Notes: generated by a model not told the origin, from the sequence alone. DNA of 18,869 nucleotides from an uncultured Lachnospiraceae bacterium (GCA_910588825.1 CAJURF010000071.1:1-18869), one strand, 5' to 3'; positions 1 to 7,416 are shown, counted from the first letter of the stretch. Translations and numbers: made by a program.

Positions 1-19
1 AGCGGTCACAAAGACCGCT
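1..19. repeat. Perfect inverted repeat (7-bp stem) at window edge
   Basis: AGCGGTC and GACCGCT (1-7 and 13-19) form a perfect 7-bp stem with a 5-nt loop. On the plus strand it is followed by A-rich sequence, not a T-run. Read on the minus strand it could be a terminator whose T-tract lies outside the window. It cannot be resolved further because it is cut by the edge. Confidence 0.4.
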
Positions 20-61
20 AATAAAAAACTTACACATTTAACTTGACAAACCCAAGATATA

Positions 62-96
62 AGAAAAGACCATCGGACTAACCAATGGTCTTTTCT
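62..96 (-). terminator. Intrinsic terminator of the surface-protein gene, probably bidirectional
   Basis: A perfect 12-bp inverted repeat (62-73 with 85-96, core AAAAGACCAT / ATGGTCTTTT) is extended by an inner GG/CC pair around a 5-nt loop. The arms end in A-runs and T-runs, so each strand carries a T-rich 3' side. It begins 12 nt after the stop codon of the minus-strand gene ending at 108, the expected position for its terminator. Confidence 0.8.
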
Positions 97-107
97 CCGT
101 GTGTTAA

Positions 108-2321
108 TTATCTTTTCGCCTGTTTCGCTTTCGCTGAGAGCTGCTTAAACAGCTTTTTAAACTGTGCGTTAAACTGTTTTGTAAATTCAGAATTAAATTG
201 CGTATCAAAGGTTTTACTGAATTGATTCCCCAGCTTCTTTCCAAATTTCTGCTTAAATTGCGGCTTTAACTTGGCTTTTAGCTGTTTTTTGAGTTTTGTT
301 TTCAAATTTGCCTTCAGCTTAGCTTTGCGTTTCGCACTCACCGGCTTTTTCAGCTTAGGCTTCAGCTGTTTTTTCAACTGAGGTTTGACTTGCTTTTTCA
401 GCTTCGCCGCAAGCTGCGTCTTCAACTGCTTTTTCGCCACGGAAATATTTTTCGAACTGTCGGGGCGATTGGGCTTATTCGTGTTACCGGAGTTGTCGGA
501 ATCATTGGGCTTATCGCTGGGTTTACCGGGTTCATTTGGATCATCTCCCGAACCGCTGTCTGCTGGAATGCTGGCCGTCTCACGATATTGGCAAACCGTA
601 CATTCTCTGTGCTTACTACCCTCCTGAGAAGCAGTTGCTTTCACATCGATTATCCAGTCGCCATAGCTGTGTTCTCCGTAGCCGTTTTTCTGGCTGTCGT
701 CCGTTATGGGGCAGTCTGCAGCCTGGCATAAATGCCAATGAAAGCTTTCATTGGAAGTCCAATCCACAGACCAGCTATGTTCGTGCACGGCTGGTTCCAC
801 AGGAGAATCATCAGGCTTGTCGAAACCATCTCCGGGATCATCTGGGAGATCAGCAAAGGGATCGTCGAATGCAGCATTATATATTATCTGTTTTCCTTGG
901 AATGTAGGTCTTATGTAGGGGGTTAACAGGCTTTCCCATTCTGTTTCGCTGCCGCCAAAATAAATAGTAGTCAGAGACCTGCACGAGTCAAATGCCCCTT
1001 CTCCAATTTCCGTTACGCTTTTCGGGATATATAGCGTTGGGAGCGAAGTACATGACGAGAACATTCCATTGCTAATGCGGGTTGCTCCTTGCGGTAGTGT
1101 AACACTCATTAAGCTCCAGCACTGTGAGAAAACATTGTCGCCGATTTCGGCCGGTTCGCTGCTGGGCATAAACCTGACGCTTTTCATCTTTTCGCAGCTC
1201 ATGAATGCTCCCGCGCCCACCGATGTAATGCTGGCGGGGAAATCCATGTAGGTCAACGCTGTACAGCCTCGAAATGCCCGCTCTCCGATGGCCTCGACAC
1301 CTTTTGCAACTGTTGCAGAAACCAGATTTAAAACGGTACGAAAGGCATCATTACCGATGCTCTTAACAGAGCCAGGAATGGTTACATTAATCAATGCGGA
1401 GCTGCGGAATGCGCTATCACCAATAGTCTGTACACTGCCGGGGATGTATACGCTGAGCGCTGTACCTTCATAGAACGAATATGCTCCGATTCCGGTAATG
1501 CCATCAGTGAGCACGATTGTGCTGATGGAAGCGTCACTTTGTTTCTCCCATGATGGTCTTTCGGATGGTGTATAATCTGGGATGCTGCCATTGCCGGAGA
1601 TGGTGAGCGTACCGCCTTTGGTCAGCGTCCAACGCAAATCACCTTCCGTTCCGTTTGCAGCCTCCTGGCCAGCCGTGGCATCATCGGCAGGCACAAAATT
1701 TTCGGGATAGCGGGTAACGATGAAAGTAGAGTCCATAACTTCAGCTTTACTAATCGTGCGTCCCCAATGGACGGATTTGTTGTAATTGCCTTCTGCAACG
1801 ACCACACCTGCCTCGCTTTTCTGCAGTACAATTACGAAATGGGAGCCGCCGTTGGTGCGCAGGATGTCACCGACTTTTATGTCGTCGAACGAAAAATTGC
1901 CTCGGTCTTTTGCTCTTGCAGGCCAGTCGCCAAAGGCTGCATCGCTTAGGATAAAAACAAAAGCGGCGCAGCCCACCCCATTGTCGCTGTTTTTTACCGG
2001 TCCGCCTTTCCAGCGGTAAGTGGGTGCCACACAATCGGGCCCGGTTCCATAGGGTGTAAAATTAGTCCAAGTCATTCCTTCGGGATATTCCTCTTTGAGA
2101 GCAGTCATCCTATCATAGGCTTCTTGATAAGTTGCTGGACCGTCAGCTCCCGTTTCAGCCGCTGTGGCATTCAGCTGTCCATCCGTGGCGGCTTCTGTGA
2201 CCACAGCCTGATTGTTTGGCTCATTGGGTTCTGCCATTACCGCTGTGCCCATGGTGGAAAACGGTATGGTGAAGGCAGTCAATAGCGATATCACCCATTT
2301 TGCCTTGTTTTTCAGTTTCAT
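108..2321 (-). CDS. Secreted BspA-type LRR protein with cysteine-peptidase/amidase-like domain and tetrad-repeat tail
   Basis: 737 aa. Residues 1-30 are a signal peptide (KLKNKAK, hydrophobic core, cut near AVMA-E). Residues 64-206 look like an NlpC/P60- or CHAP-type cysteine hydrolase: Cys118 in GVGCAAF, His161 in GGSHFVIVL, then an EGNYN strand. Residues 228-480 carry about eight BspA-type leucine-rich repeats (IP.SV..IG..AF..C..L). Residues 513-587 hold a His/Cys module with paired Cys532/537 and Cys574/577. An acidic Pro/Asp/Asn linker follows, then a Lys-rich tail (628-737) with a hydrophobic residue at every fourth position. No LPXTG or GW anchor is seen; the basic tail may hold the protein on the anionic wall. 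Start at 2321 has AGGAAGGAGAG 8 nt upstream. It probably cleaves or binds cell wall or host glycoproteins; the substrate is unknown. Confidence 0.85.
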   Translation of the reverse strand: MKLKNKAKWVISLLTAFTIPFSTMGTAVMAEPNEPNNQAVVTEAATDGQLNATAAETGADGPATYQEAYDRMTALKEEYPEGMTWTNFTPYGTGPDCVAPTYRWKGGPVKNSDNGVGCAAFVFILSDAAFGDWPARAKDRGNFSFDDIKVGDILRTNGGSHFVIVLQKSEAGVVVAEGNYNKSVHWGRTISKAEVMDSTFIVTRYPENFVPADDATAGQEAANGTEGDLRWTLTKGGTLTISGNGSIPDYTPSERPSWEKQSDASISTIVLTDGITGIGAYSFYEGTALSVYIPGSVQTIGDSAFRSSALINVTIPGSVKSIGNDAFRTVLNLVSATVAKGVEAIGERAFRGCTALTYMDFPASITSVGAGAFMSCEKMKSVRFMPSSEPAEIGDNVFSQCWSLMSVTLPQGATRISNGMFSSCTSLPTLYIPKSVTEIGEGAFDSCRSLTTIYFGGSETEWESLLTPYIRPTFQGKQIIYNAAFDDPFADLPDDPGDGFDKPDDSPVEPAVHEHSWSVDWTSNESFHWHLCQAADCPITDDSQKNGYGEHSYGDWIIDVKATASQEGSKHRECTVCQYRETASIPADSGSGDDPNEPGKPSDKPNDSDNSGNTNKPNRPDSSKNISVAKKQLKTQLAAKLKKQVKPQLKKQLKPKLKKPVSAKRKAKLKANLKTKLKKQLKAKLKPQFKQKFGKKLGNQFSKTFDTQFNSEFTKQFNAQFKKLFKQLSAKAKQAKR

Positions 2322-2392
2322 AATAAACTCTCTCCTTCCTCAAGGGGCAGATTGACCCTGTGAACGGGTCGTTTGGTTTATGTTTCTACCGT

Positions 2393-2421
2393 ATTATAAC
2401 GTGCCCTGCCAGGAAAATCAA
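2393..2421 (-). promoter_or_regulatory. Sigma-A promoter of the surface-protein gene
   Basis: On the minus strand TTGATT (2416-2421) is followed by 17 nt and a perfect TATAAT (2393-2398), about 70 nt upstream of the start codon. It lies between the radA stop codon and this gene, so the surface protein has its own promoter. A small GACCC/GGGTC inverted repeat (2354-2370) sits in the predicted 5' leader. Confidence 0.75.
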
Positions 2422-2454
2422 GGATATGTAATATCTGTCAGAAGATGAGGAAAA

Positions 2455-3828
2455 CTACTGATGCTGCCGGCCTAGTCCCATAACTTCTCTCAGACTGCTG
2501 ACACCAAGGAGCCGGATGCCTTTGAAGCCTTCCAGTGCTTTCAAAGAAACTTTCGGCAGAATAACAGTACGAAATCCCAGTTTTTTTGCCTCAGCCACCC
2601 GTTGTTCGGACATATTCACAGCTCGGATTTCTCCGCTTAAGCCCACCTCGCCGAAGGCAATCACATGGTCAGGTATGGCACGGTTCTGGTGGCTGGAGAT
2701 AACTGCGAGAACGATGCCTAAGTCGATGGCGGGTTCGCTTATTTTGATTCCGCCGGCAATGTTCACATAGGCATCGCAGTTGGATAAGTGCATGCCCAGC
2801 CGTTTTTCCAGCACAGCCATCAGCAGATTTACCCGGTTAAAGTCAGTTCCGGCGGCGGTTCTTCTGGGGATTCCGAAGTTGGTATTGCACACGAGAGCCT
2901 GTATCTCAATCAAGATGGGGCGGGTTCCCTCCATGGAACAGGCCACGATGGAGCCGGAGGCATCCTCAGGTCTGCCCTCCAGAAGAAATTCCGATGGATT
3001 TTTTACTTCTTCCAGTCCGCTTTCCCGCATCTCAAACACACCGATCTCATTGGTGGAGCCAAAACGGTTTTTTACGGCTCTTAGAATGCGGTAAGAAGCG
3101 TGTCTGTCCCCCTCAAAGTAGAGAACCGTGTCCACCATATGTTCCAGCACCCGGGGGCCGGCCACATTTCCCTCCTTCGTCACATGACCTACAATGAATA
3201 TGGTGACCCCCTTCCCTTTGGCGATTTGAAGCAGAACACTGGTGGATTCTCTCACCTGAGATACGCTGCCAGGGGGTGAAGAGACTTCTTCATTATATAA
3301 TGTCTGAATGGAGTCTATAATCACCAGCTGGGGATTGTGGTTCCCAATGGCGCGCTCAATCATCCCCAGGTTTGTCTCGCACAACAGCAGAAGATCATCG
3401 GTAAAATCACCGATTCTTCTGGCACGGAGTTTGATCTGGCTCAGGGATTCTTCTCCTGATATATACAGCGCTTTTACGTGTCTCTGAGACAGATATCTGC
3501 ACATCTGCAAAAGCAGAGTGGATTTTCCGATACCAGGGTCGCCGCCCACTAAAACCAGAGAGCCCGGTACGATTCCCCCGCCCAGAACCCGGTCCAGCTC
3601 CGCCAGTCCACTGTCCTGGCGGGCATCTTCCTGGATATCAATCTGATTCAGGCTGATGGGCTTGTTTTCTGTCTTTCTGGCAGTCGGAGTCCTGCCGGAG
3701 GTCTTGGGAAGGGCGGTTTCTTCTACAAAGGTATTCCACTCCTTACAGCCCGGACATTGGCCCATCCACTTGGCAGATTCATAACCGCAGTTCTGGCAGA
3801 AAAATACAGTTTTTTTTGCTTTTGCCAT
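2455..3828 (-). CDS. radA: DNA repair protein RadA (Sms)
   Basis: 457 aa from the MAKAKKTVFFC start at 3828, chosen because AAAGGA lies about 9 nt upstream and family members start there; an in-frame ATG at 3858 has no ribosome binding site. RadA is a RecA-like ATPase and branch-migration helicase that processes recombination intermediates. Visible parts are an N-terminal C4 zinc finger (Cys11, Cys14, Cys25, Cys28), Walker A GGDPGIGKST at 95-104, a Walker B strand (LVIIDSIQTL), the RadA-specific KNRFGSTNEIG motif, and a C-terminal Lon-protease-like domain with no visible catalytic residues. Length is normal for the family. A strong terminator lies just upstream (3862-3887), so radA depends on read-through from the upstream gene or on a promoter not recognised here. 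Confidence 0.97.
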   Translation of the reverse strand: MAKAKKTVFFCQNCGYESAKWMGQCPGCKEWNTFVEETALPKTSGRTPTARKTENKPISLNQIDIQEDARQDSGLAELDRVLGGGIVPGSLVLVGGDPGIGKSTLLLQMCRYLSQRHVKALYISGEESLSQIKLRARRIGDFTDDLLLLCETNLGMIERAIGNHNPQLVIIDSIQTLYNEEVSSPPGSVSQVRESTSVLLQIAKGKGVTIFIVGHVTKEGNVAGPRVLEHMVDTVLYFEGDRHASYRILRAVKNRFGSTNEIGVFEMRESGLEEVKNPSEFLLEGRPEDASGSIVACSMEGTRPILIEIQALVCNTNFGIPRRTAAGTDFNRVNLLMAVLEKRLGMHLSNCDAYVNIAGGIKISEPAIDLGIVLAVISSHQNRAIPDHVIAFGEVGLSGEIRAVNMSEQRVAEAKKLGFRTVILPKVSLKALEGFKGIRLLGVSSLREVMGLGRQHQ

Positions 3829-3861
3829 GAATTGTTTCCTTTCTAAACAGTCAAACAAAGA

Positions 3862-3887
3862 GGGGTGTTACAAATCTGTAACACCCC
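3862..3887 (-). terminator. Intrinsic terminator between the small conserved gene and radA
   Basis: GGGGTGTTACA and TGTAACACCCC form a perfect 11-bp GC-rich stem (3862-3872 with 3877-3887) with a 4-nt loop. Minus-strand transcription then meets CTCTTTGTTT. It lies downstream of the gene ending at 3906 and upstream of the radA start at 3828. Confidence 0.85.
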
Positions 3888-3905
3888 GTTATTTTCAAAT
3901 ACGGT

Positions 3906-4319
3906 TTACAATTTCACAATTTTAATCCTGGCTGTGGCTCCATCTTCCAGCTGCGCACTGAAAGAAAGCTTTCCGCCCAGATTCGTCTTCATTTTTCCAA
4001 TGCTTTCTTGGTTGATAAAGATTTCATAATCCATGTTTTCTTCCAATTCAACAGTGATTTGTGTGTCTTCATAGCCTTCTACCTGGAAATCCATGCTGCC
4101 ATCTGTCTGGTCCAGTTCAAAAACCGCCGTTCCAGGAACAGATTCGTAGACAAAAACACCATTTCTCTCTAATTTTGTGATTTCTTTGAAAGTCTTCACT
4201 TTATACATGTCACCCTGGTGTTCAAAGTCTGATAATTTTGACTTGGCAGGCAATTCAAAATTTCCAAAACTGATACTCCCATTACCCTCTGTGCGTATTA
4301 ATTCTTTTACTACTGCCAT
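3906..4319 (-). CDS. Conserved small protein, often auto-named 'endosialidase'; function unknown
   Basis: 137 aa from MAVVKELIRTEGNGSISFGN. Start 4319 is chosen because GGGAGGATG lies 6 nt upstream; the longer frame to 4379 has an unnatural Thr-rich leader and no ribosome binding site. I recognise it as a family common in Lachnospiraceae (SFGN...LSDFEHQGD.YKVKTFKEITKLERNG.FVYESVPGTAVF) that databases often call endosialidase. Nothing in it resembles a glycosidase active site. It lacks a signal peptide and membrane segments and appears to be all-beta, with an acidic, Gly-rich second half (residues 65-137). It sits upstream of radA and divergent from RNase H. Its conservation suggests a cytosolic core role, but none can be assigned. 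Confidence 0.85.
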   Translation of the reverse strand: MAVVKELIRTEGNGSISFGNFELPAKSKLSDFEHQGDMYKVKTFKEITKLERNGVFVYESVPGTAVFELDQTDGSMDFQVEGYEDTQITVELEENMDYEIFINQESIGKMKTNLGGKLSFSAQLEDGATARIKIVKL

Positions 4320-4396
4320 CTCGCATCCTCCCACGGTTATATCTGTTGTAGTAGTTGTTTGGTGTTGTGACAAATACAACTTATATGAATTATTAT

Positions 4397-4425
4397 ATAA
4401 TATTTTTAGCCAAGATACCAGTAAA
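4397..4425 (-). promoter_or_regulatory. Candidate promoter of the small conserved gene
   Basis: On the minus strand TTTACT (4420-4425), a 17-nt spacer and TATTAT (4397-4402) lie about 80 nt before the start codon in very AT-rich DNA. The overlapping TATAATA makes the exact -10 ambiguous. Confidence 0.45.
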
Positions 4426-4462
4426 TAAAAAAATTTAATATCTTTTTTATAGTTTATTTTGA

Positions 4463-4471
4463 TGGTACAAT
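4463..4471 (+). promoter_or_regulatory. Extended -10 promoter element of the RNase H gene
   Basis: TGGTACAAT (4463-4471) is an extended -10 (TGn plus TACAAT). The -35 region is only T-rich. It lies inside the upstream extension of the reading frame that begins at 4459, which supports 4504 as the true translation start. Confidence 0.5.
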
Positions 4472-4503
4472 ATTACGATAGAATCAAGGGAGGAGTGAAA
4501 CAC

Positions 4504-5109
4504 ATGGCAAAGAAAGTATATGCGGTTTTAAAGGGGCGCCGTCCAGGCATTTATCACACATGGGCCCAGTGTCAGGAACAGATCCACGGATTTTCAGGTG
4601 CTCAGTACAAAAGTTTTCCCACGCCTGCCCAGGCGGAAGAATATATGAATGGGGGAAGCTCAAGCCAGGCCGGAGACGGGGAGACAGTCCAGACAGAGGC
4701 CACAGCCTATGTGGATGGCAGTTATCAGGCGGAAACCAAGAGGTTTTCCTGCGGAGTGGTATTCTTTTACCAGGGAAGAGAAGAACATTTTTCCCAATTA
4801 TATAGTGATCCTGAGCTGGCACAGATGCACAATGTGGCGGGAGAAATTATGGGTTCCCGAAAAGCTATCGAGTATTGTCTGGATCAGGGGATAAAAAGTG
4901 TGACAATTTACCATGATTATGAGGGAATAGCAAAGTGGTGTACTGGGGAGTGGCAGGCGAAGAAGGCCGGAACAAGAGCATACAAAGATTTCTATGACCA
5001 GGCAAAAGAAAAAGTGGAGATTCATTTCATAAAAGTAAAAGGACATTCCGGGGATCAATACAACGACTTGGCAGATCAGCTTGCCAGAAAGGCTTTTCTC
5101 ATGAAATAA
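4504..5109 (+). CDS. rnhA: Ribonuclease HI with N-terminal hybrid-binding (viroplasmin-like) domain
   Basis: 201 aa from MAKKVYAVLKG; AGGGAGGAG lies 8 nt before this ATG, while the in-frame ATG at 4459 overlaps the promoter. Residues 1-48 are the RNase H1 N-terminal / caulimovirus viroplasmin-like domain (YAVLKGRRPGIYHTW...FKSFPT-type pattern), which binds RNA/DNA hybrids. Residues 66-200 are the RNase H fold with all four metal-binding acids visible: Asp71 (YVDGSY), Glu114 (NVAGE), Asp138 (IYHDYEG) and Asp191 (DLADQLA), plus His181 in VKGHSG. The enzyme cuts RNA in RNA/DNA hybrids in the cytosol (primer and R-loop removal). It appears monocistronic and divergent from the small conserved gene. 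Confidence 0.93.
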   Translation: MAKKVYAVLKGRRPGIYHTWAQCQEQIHGFSGAQYKSFPTPAQAEEYMNGGSSSQAGDGETVQTEATAYVDGSYQAETKRFSCGVVFFYQGREEHFSQLYSDPELAQMHNVAGEIMGSRKAIEYCLDQGIKSVTIYHDYEGIAKWCTGEWQAKKAGTRAYKDFYDQAKEKVEIHFIKVKGHSGDQYNDLADQLARKAFLMK

Positions 5110-5387
5110 AAATTAAGAAGAGTCAGAAGACCATATTTTCAATAGCCACTGCGCCGGGAGGAATTTGCCGGCGCATGCAGATGTCTGGTATTGTCAGGCT
5201 TCTCAAACATATTCAAAAAAACGTGAGCATACTCATACATTGCTTGTGACTATGAAGGACGAAGTCCTGAATAGTTGTATTTATTATATACAAAAATTCG
5301 GTAAATTACAAGTCATTATCTAAAAAAATATTTGCTAAATATTACAGTTCAGTTATATTCTTGGATTTCAGTCCGCCATGGCTTTTT
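5110..5387. other. Non-coding gap with two stem-loops
   Basis: No credible gene is seen in these 278 nt between the convergent rnhA and TIM-barrel genes. There is an 8-bp stem TGCGCCGG/CCGGCGCA (5150-5157 with 5168-5175) without a T-tract. A second imperfect hairpin lies at 5249-5275 (arms ACTATGAAGGAC / GTCCTGAATAGT, two mismatches), followed on the plus strand by TGTATTTATT; it is the better candidate for the rnhA terminator. The rest is AT-rich with no recognisable pattern. Confidence 0.5.
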
Positions 5388-6209
5388 TCAGCGGCTGGCA
5401 GCTTCTTTCAGTACCCGGATGTCCTCTCTCATAATTTCGAAATAATCCGAATTCAGATGTCTCATAGGGGCCAATTCATACAAATTTTCCAAAATCAACC
5501 ATCCATCATAATTTTGCTCTGATAAATATTTGATAGAGCCATAGAAGTCAGCCACTCCAGTCCCCAGCACGGCGTTGGCGATACAGCCTTCGGTGCTGTC
5601 CTTTACGTGAAGCTGTTTTCCCATATAAGGATAAATCTCTTTTAACACATCGGTCTGTCTATAATCTGTAAAATAAGTAAAATTGTCACTGTCATAGAAC
5701 AAGGTAAAGTTGCGGCGGTCCACCATCTGTGTCAGCTGAATCTGCTTTTGGGGGCTTAATGGGCATTCGCAGGAAATCTCGATTCCCTTCTCCCCGGCGT
5801 AATCGCACAGATAGCGGTAACGTTCTGCTGTCTGCTCCAGTTTTTCTTCTGTATCAGCCAGGCTGGCGTTGAAGTTAGAGAAGAATACCATAGGAATCTT
5901 CATATAGGCCGCTGAATCCACCGCTTTTGTCACCCAGTACTGGACGGTGTCATACAGGGGGTCTCCTTTCGGTGTATAAAAAGGAATGTTATCCCCGTCG
6001 CTGCAGCCAATGTTCGGATAAGCAACGGCATATTTCTGCTGGGCTTCCAGGTATAAATCCATAATCTTCTTCTGGCTAAGAGCCCAGCCGTGTTCACAGG
6101 AGCCGAATTCCAGCGACATTCCGTCCAGCCCCATCTCTGATACAATCTGCGGCGCAAATACACCTGTTCCCGGCACGCAGAAATTACAAATTCCCAGTTT
6201 TACATTCAT
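5388..6209 (-). CDS. Xylose-isomerase-like TIM-barrel sugar isomerase/epimerase
   Basis: 273 aa, AP-endonuclease-2 / IolE-DTE superfamily. The four metal-binding positions of the fold are visible: Glu148 (EISCECPL), Asp173 or Asp175 (FYDSDN), His201 (QLHVKDS) and Glu241 (WLILENLY). Such enzymes move a proton at the carbon next to a keto group, interconverting keto-sugar epimers, or act as inosose dehydratases. Start 6209 has AAAGGAG 8 nt upstream. The gene is transcribed away from the iolO-iolN-dehydrogenase operon with a shared 237-nt control region, so a role in the same pathway is likely. It lacks the R..PG.G..D(F/W) substrate motif of the partner at 6447, so it probably uses a different substrate. 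No clear terminator follows it. Confidence 0.8.
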   Translation of the reverse strand: MNVKLGICNFCVPGTGVFAPQIVSEMGLDGMSLEFGSCEHGWALSQKKIMDLYLEAQQKYAVAYPNIGCSDGDNIPFYTPKGDPLYDTVQYWVTKAVDSAAYMKIPMVFFSNFNASLADTEEKLEQTAERYRYLCDYAGEKGIEISCECPLSPQKQIQLTQMVDRRNFTLFYDSDNFTYFTDYRQTDVLKEIYPYMGKQLHVKDSTEGCIANAVLGTGVADFYGSIKYLSEQNYDGWLILENLYELAPMRHLNSDYFEIMREDIRVLKEAASR

Positions 6210-6446
6210 AATGCTGCTCCTTTCGCGGTTCTTTTTCTGTAAATTATAAAGGAATATAAGGAAAAAAGATACCCGTCAAGGCCATGAGTGCAAGAATTGA
6301 AAAGTTTATATCAAAATCCATTGGAAATGCAAATTTTCATGAAAAACACAAGCAATATATCTATAGTTTGAAAATAGTTATTGGGATTATAATAATAGCG
6401 TCATCAGGAATCGAACAAAAATTCCTGTTTGGGAGGAGGTGGTATA
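6210..6446. promoter_or_regulatory. Divergent control region of the catabolic operon
   Basis: AT-rich region between divergent genes. Minus strand: TTGACG (6274-6279), 17 nt, TATTCC (6251-6256). Plus strand: TTGAAA (6368-6373), 17 nt, AATAAT (6391-6396), with an overlapping TATAAT at 6388-6393. Between the two promoters lies the perfect 12-bp palindrome TTTTCATGAAAA (6334-6345), a possible operator for one of the two local AraC regulators or for a global repressor. No good match to a CcpA cre site was noticed. Confidence 0.4.
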
Positions 6447-7289
6447 GTGAAAAGGTGGGATTATGCAGTGTCCTCTGCGGACGATGCACCTGCTTCCGCA
6501 CCGATTCTGCTGAAAGGTTCTATCTGTGAGAATCTGAAGAAAGCAGCAGAGCTTGGCTATCGGGCCATTGAAGTACATACAAGACCTGACGAGCAATTTG
6601 ATTATGAGGCGATCCGTCAGACAGAGGCAGCCTATGGAGTAAAAGCCGCTATGATCATCACAGGCAGGCTGAACACAGAAGGAATGTGCAGTCTCATTGA
6701 CGACAGGCCCTATGTGGTCGATGCAGCCATGAAAGGAATGCGGGATTATGTAGATATTGCCTGTGAAATGAAAGCAGATTTGGTGATCGGATGGTTGAAA
6801 GGCAACGTTCCGGCTGGGGGAAACAGAGAAAAATATCTGAATCGTCTGGCAAGGAATCTGGAAATCCTTGCTGAATATGCCAAAGGACGCAATGTAAAGC
6901 TGAATTTGGAAGTGATCAACCGCTATGAGGTGAATATTTTTACCACGGCTGATGAGATTATGGAATTTCTGGAGAAATATCAGATAGACAATTTATATGT
7001 ACATTTAGATGCCTTTCATATGGGGATTGATGAATGTGACCCGGTGGAAGCGATCCGAAGATGTAAAGGGAAGATTGGATATTTTCATCTGGCAGACAAT
7101 TCCAGGCGGTATCCCGGAAGCGGCCAGTTTGACTTTACAAAAATCCTGAATGCCTTGGAAGAAGCAGGATATGAAGGGTATCTCTCTGTAGAATGTCTGC
7201 CCTGGCCCACAGAACTGGAAGCGGCCAAGCGGGCAATTGATTATATGCGGCAGATAGAATCTGGAGAGGAAATGAAAATAACAGCTTAG
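6447..7289 (+). CDS. iolO: 5-keto-L-gluconate epimerase-like TIM-barrel protein (IolO family)
   Basis: 280 aa from a GTG start at 6447; GGGAGGAGG lies 7 nt upstream, which excludes the longer frame beginning inside that ribosome binding site. D-tagatose 3-epimerase-type fold with metal ligands Glu155 (LNLEVINRYE), Asp188 (HLDAFHM), His214 (YFHLADN) and Glu249 (LSVECLP), and the substrate motif R220-x-x-PGSGQFDF (223-230). As I remember it, Thermotoga IolO shares this pattern (NRYE, D.FHM, H.AD..R..PG.G.FDF, LSVECLP). IolO converts 5-keto-L-gluconate to D-tagaturonate in the oxidative inositol route. It is first in an operon with iolN and two zinc dehydrogenases. A different ketose 3-epimerase activity is the main alternative; the neighbours argue for IolO. 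Confidence 0.75.
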   Translation: MKRWDYAVSSADDAPASAPILLKGSICENLKKAAELGYRAIEVHTRPDEQFDYEAIRQTEAAYGVKAAMIITGRLNTEGMCSLIDDRPYVVDAAMKGMRDYVDIACEMKADLVIGWLKGNVPAGGNREKYLNRLARNLEILAEYAKGRNVKLNLEVINRYEVNIFTTADEIMEFLEKYQIDNLYVHLDAFHMGIDECDPVEAIRRCKGKIGYFHLADNSRRYPGSGQFDFTKILNALEEAGYEGYLSVECLPWPTELEAAKRAIDYMRQIESGEEMKITA

Positions 7290-7416
7290 ACTTAGCGCAA
7301 TATCTGCGCCAAATTCGGTCAGCATAGCCCGAAAACGTAAGTTACTCGTAACAGTTAAAAGTACGGAACAGTTTTATGAAAAAACAATGAAATGCAGATA
7401 TAAGGAGGAAAAAACA
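7290..7416 (+). promoter_or_regulatory. Intercistronic region with inverted repeats
   Basis: 127 nt between iolO and iolN. It holds a small hairpin GCGCA-5nt-TGCGC (7295-7309) and the perfect 12-bp palindrome GTTACTCGTAAC (7341-7352), whose centre is too tight for an RNA hairpin and which is more like a protein site. No good promoter is seen. The hairpin might influence differential expression within the operon. Confidence 0.35.

Noticed and set aside
385..926. Overlapping plus-strand reading frames opposite the surface-protein gene
   Set aside because: They are antisense shadows of the repeat-rich minus-strand gene, have no ribosome binding sites and give unnatural Leu/Ser/Cys-rich proteins.
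3829..3858. Upstream in-frame ATG extending RadA by 10 residues
   Set aside because: No ribosome binding site, and family members begin at MAKxK before the zinc finger.
4320..4379. Thr-rich 20-residue extension of the small conserved protein
   Set aside because: GGGAGG lies inside it, just before the true ATG at 4319, and the extension does not look like family sequence.
5150..5175. GC-rich stem after rnhA as an intrinsic terminator
   Set aside because: No T-tract follows on either strand; kept only as a stem-loop.
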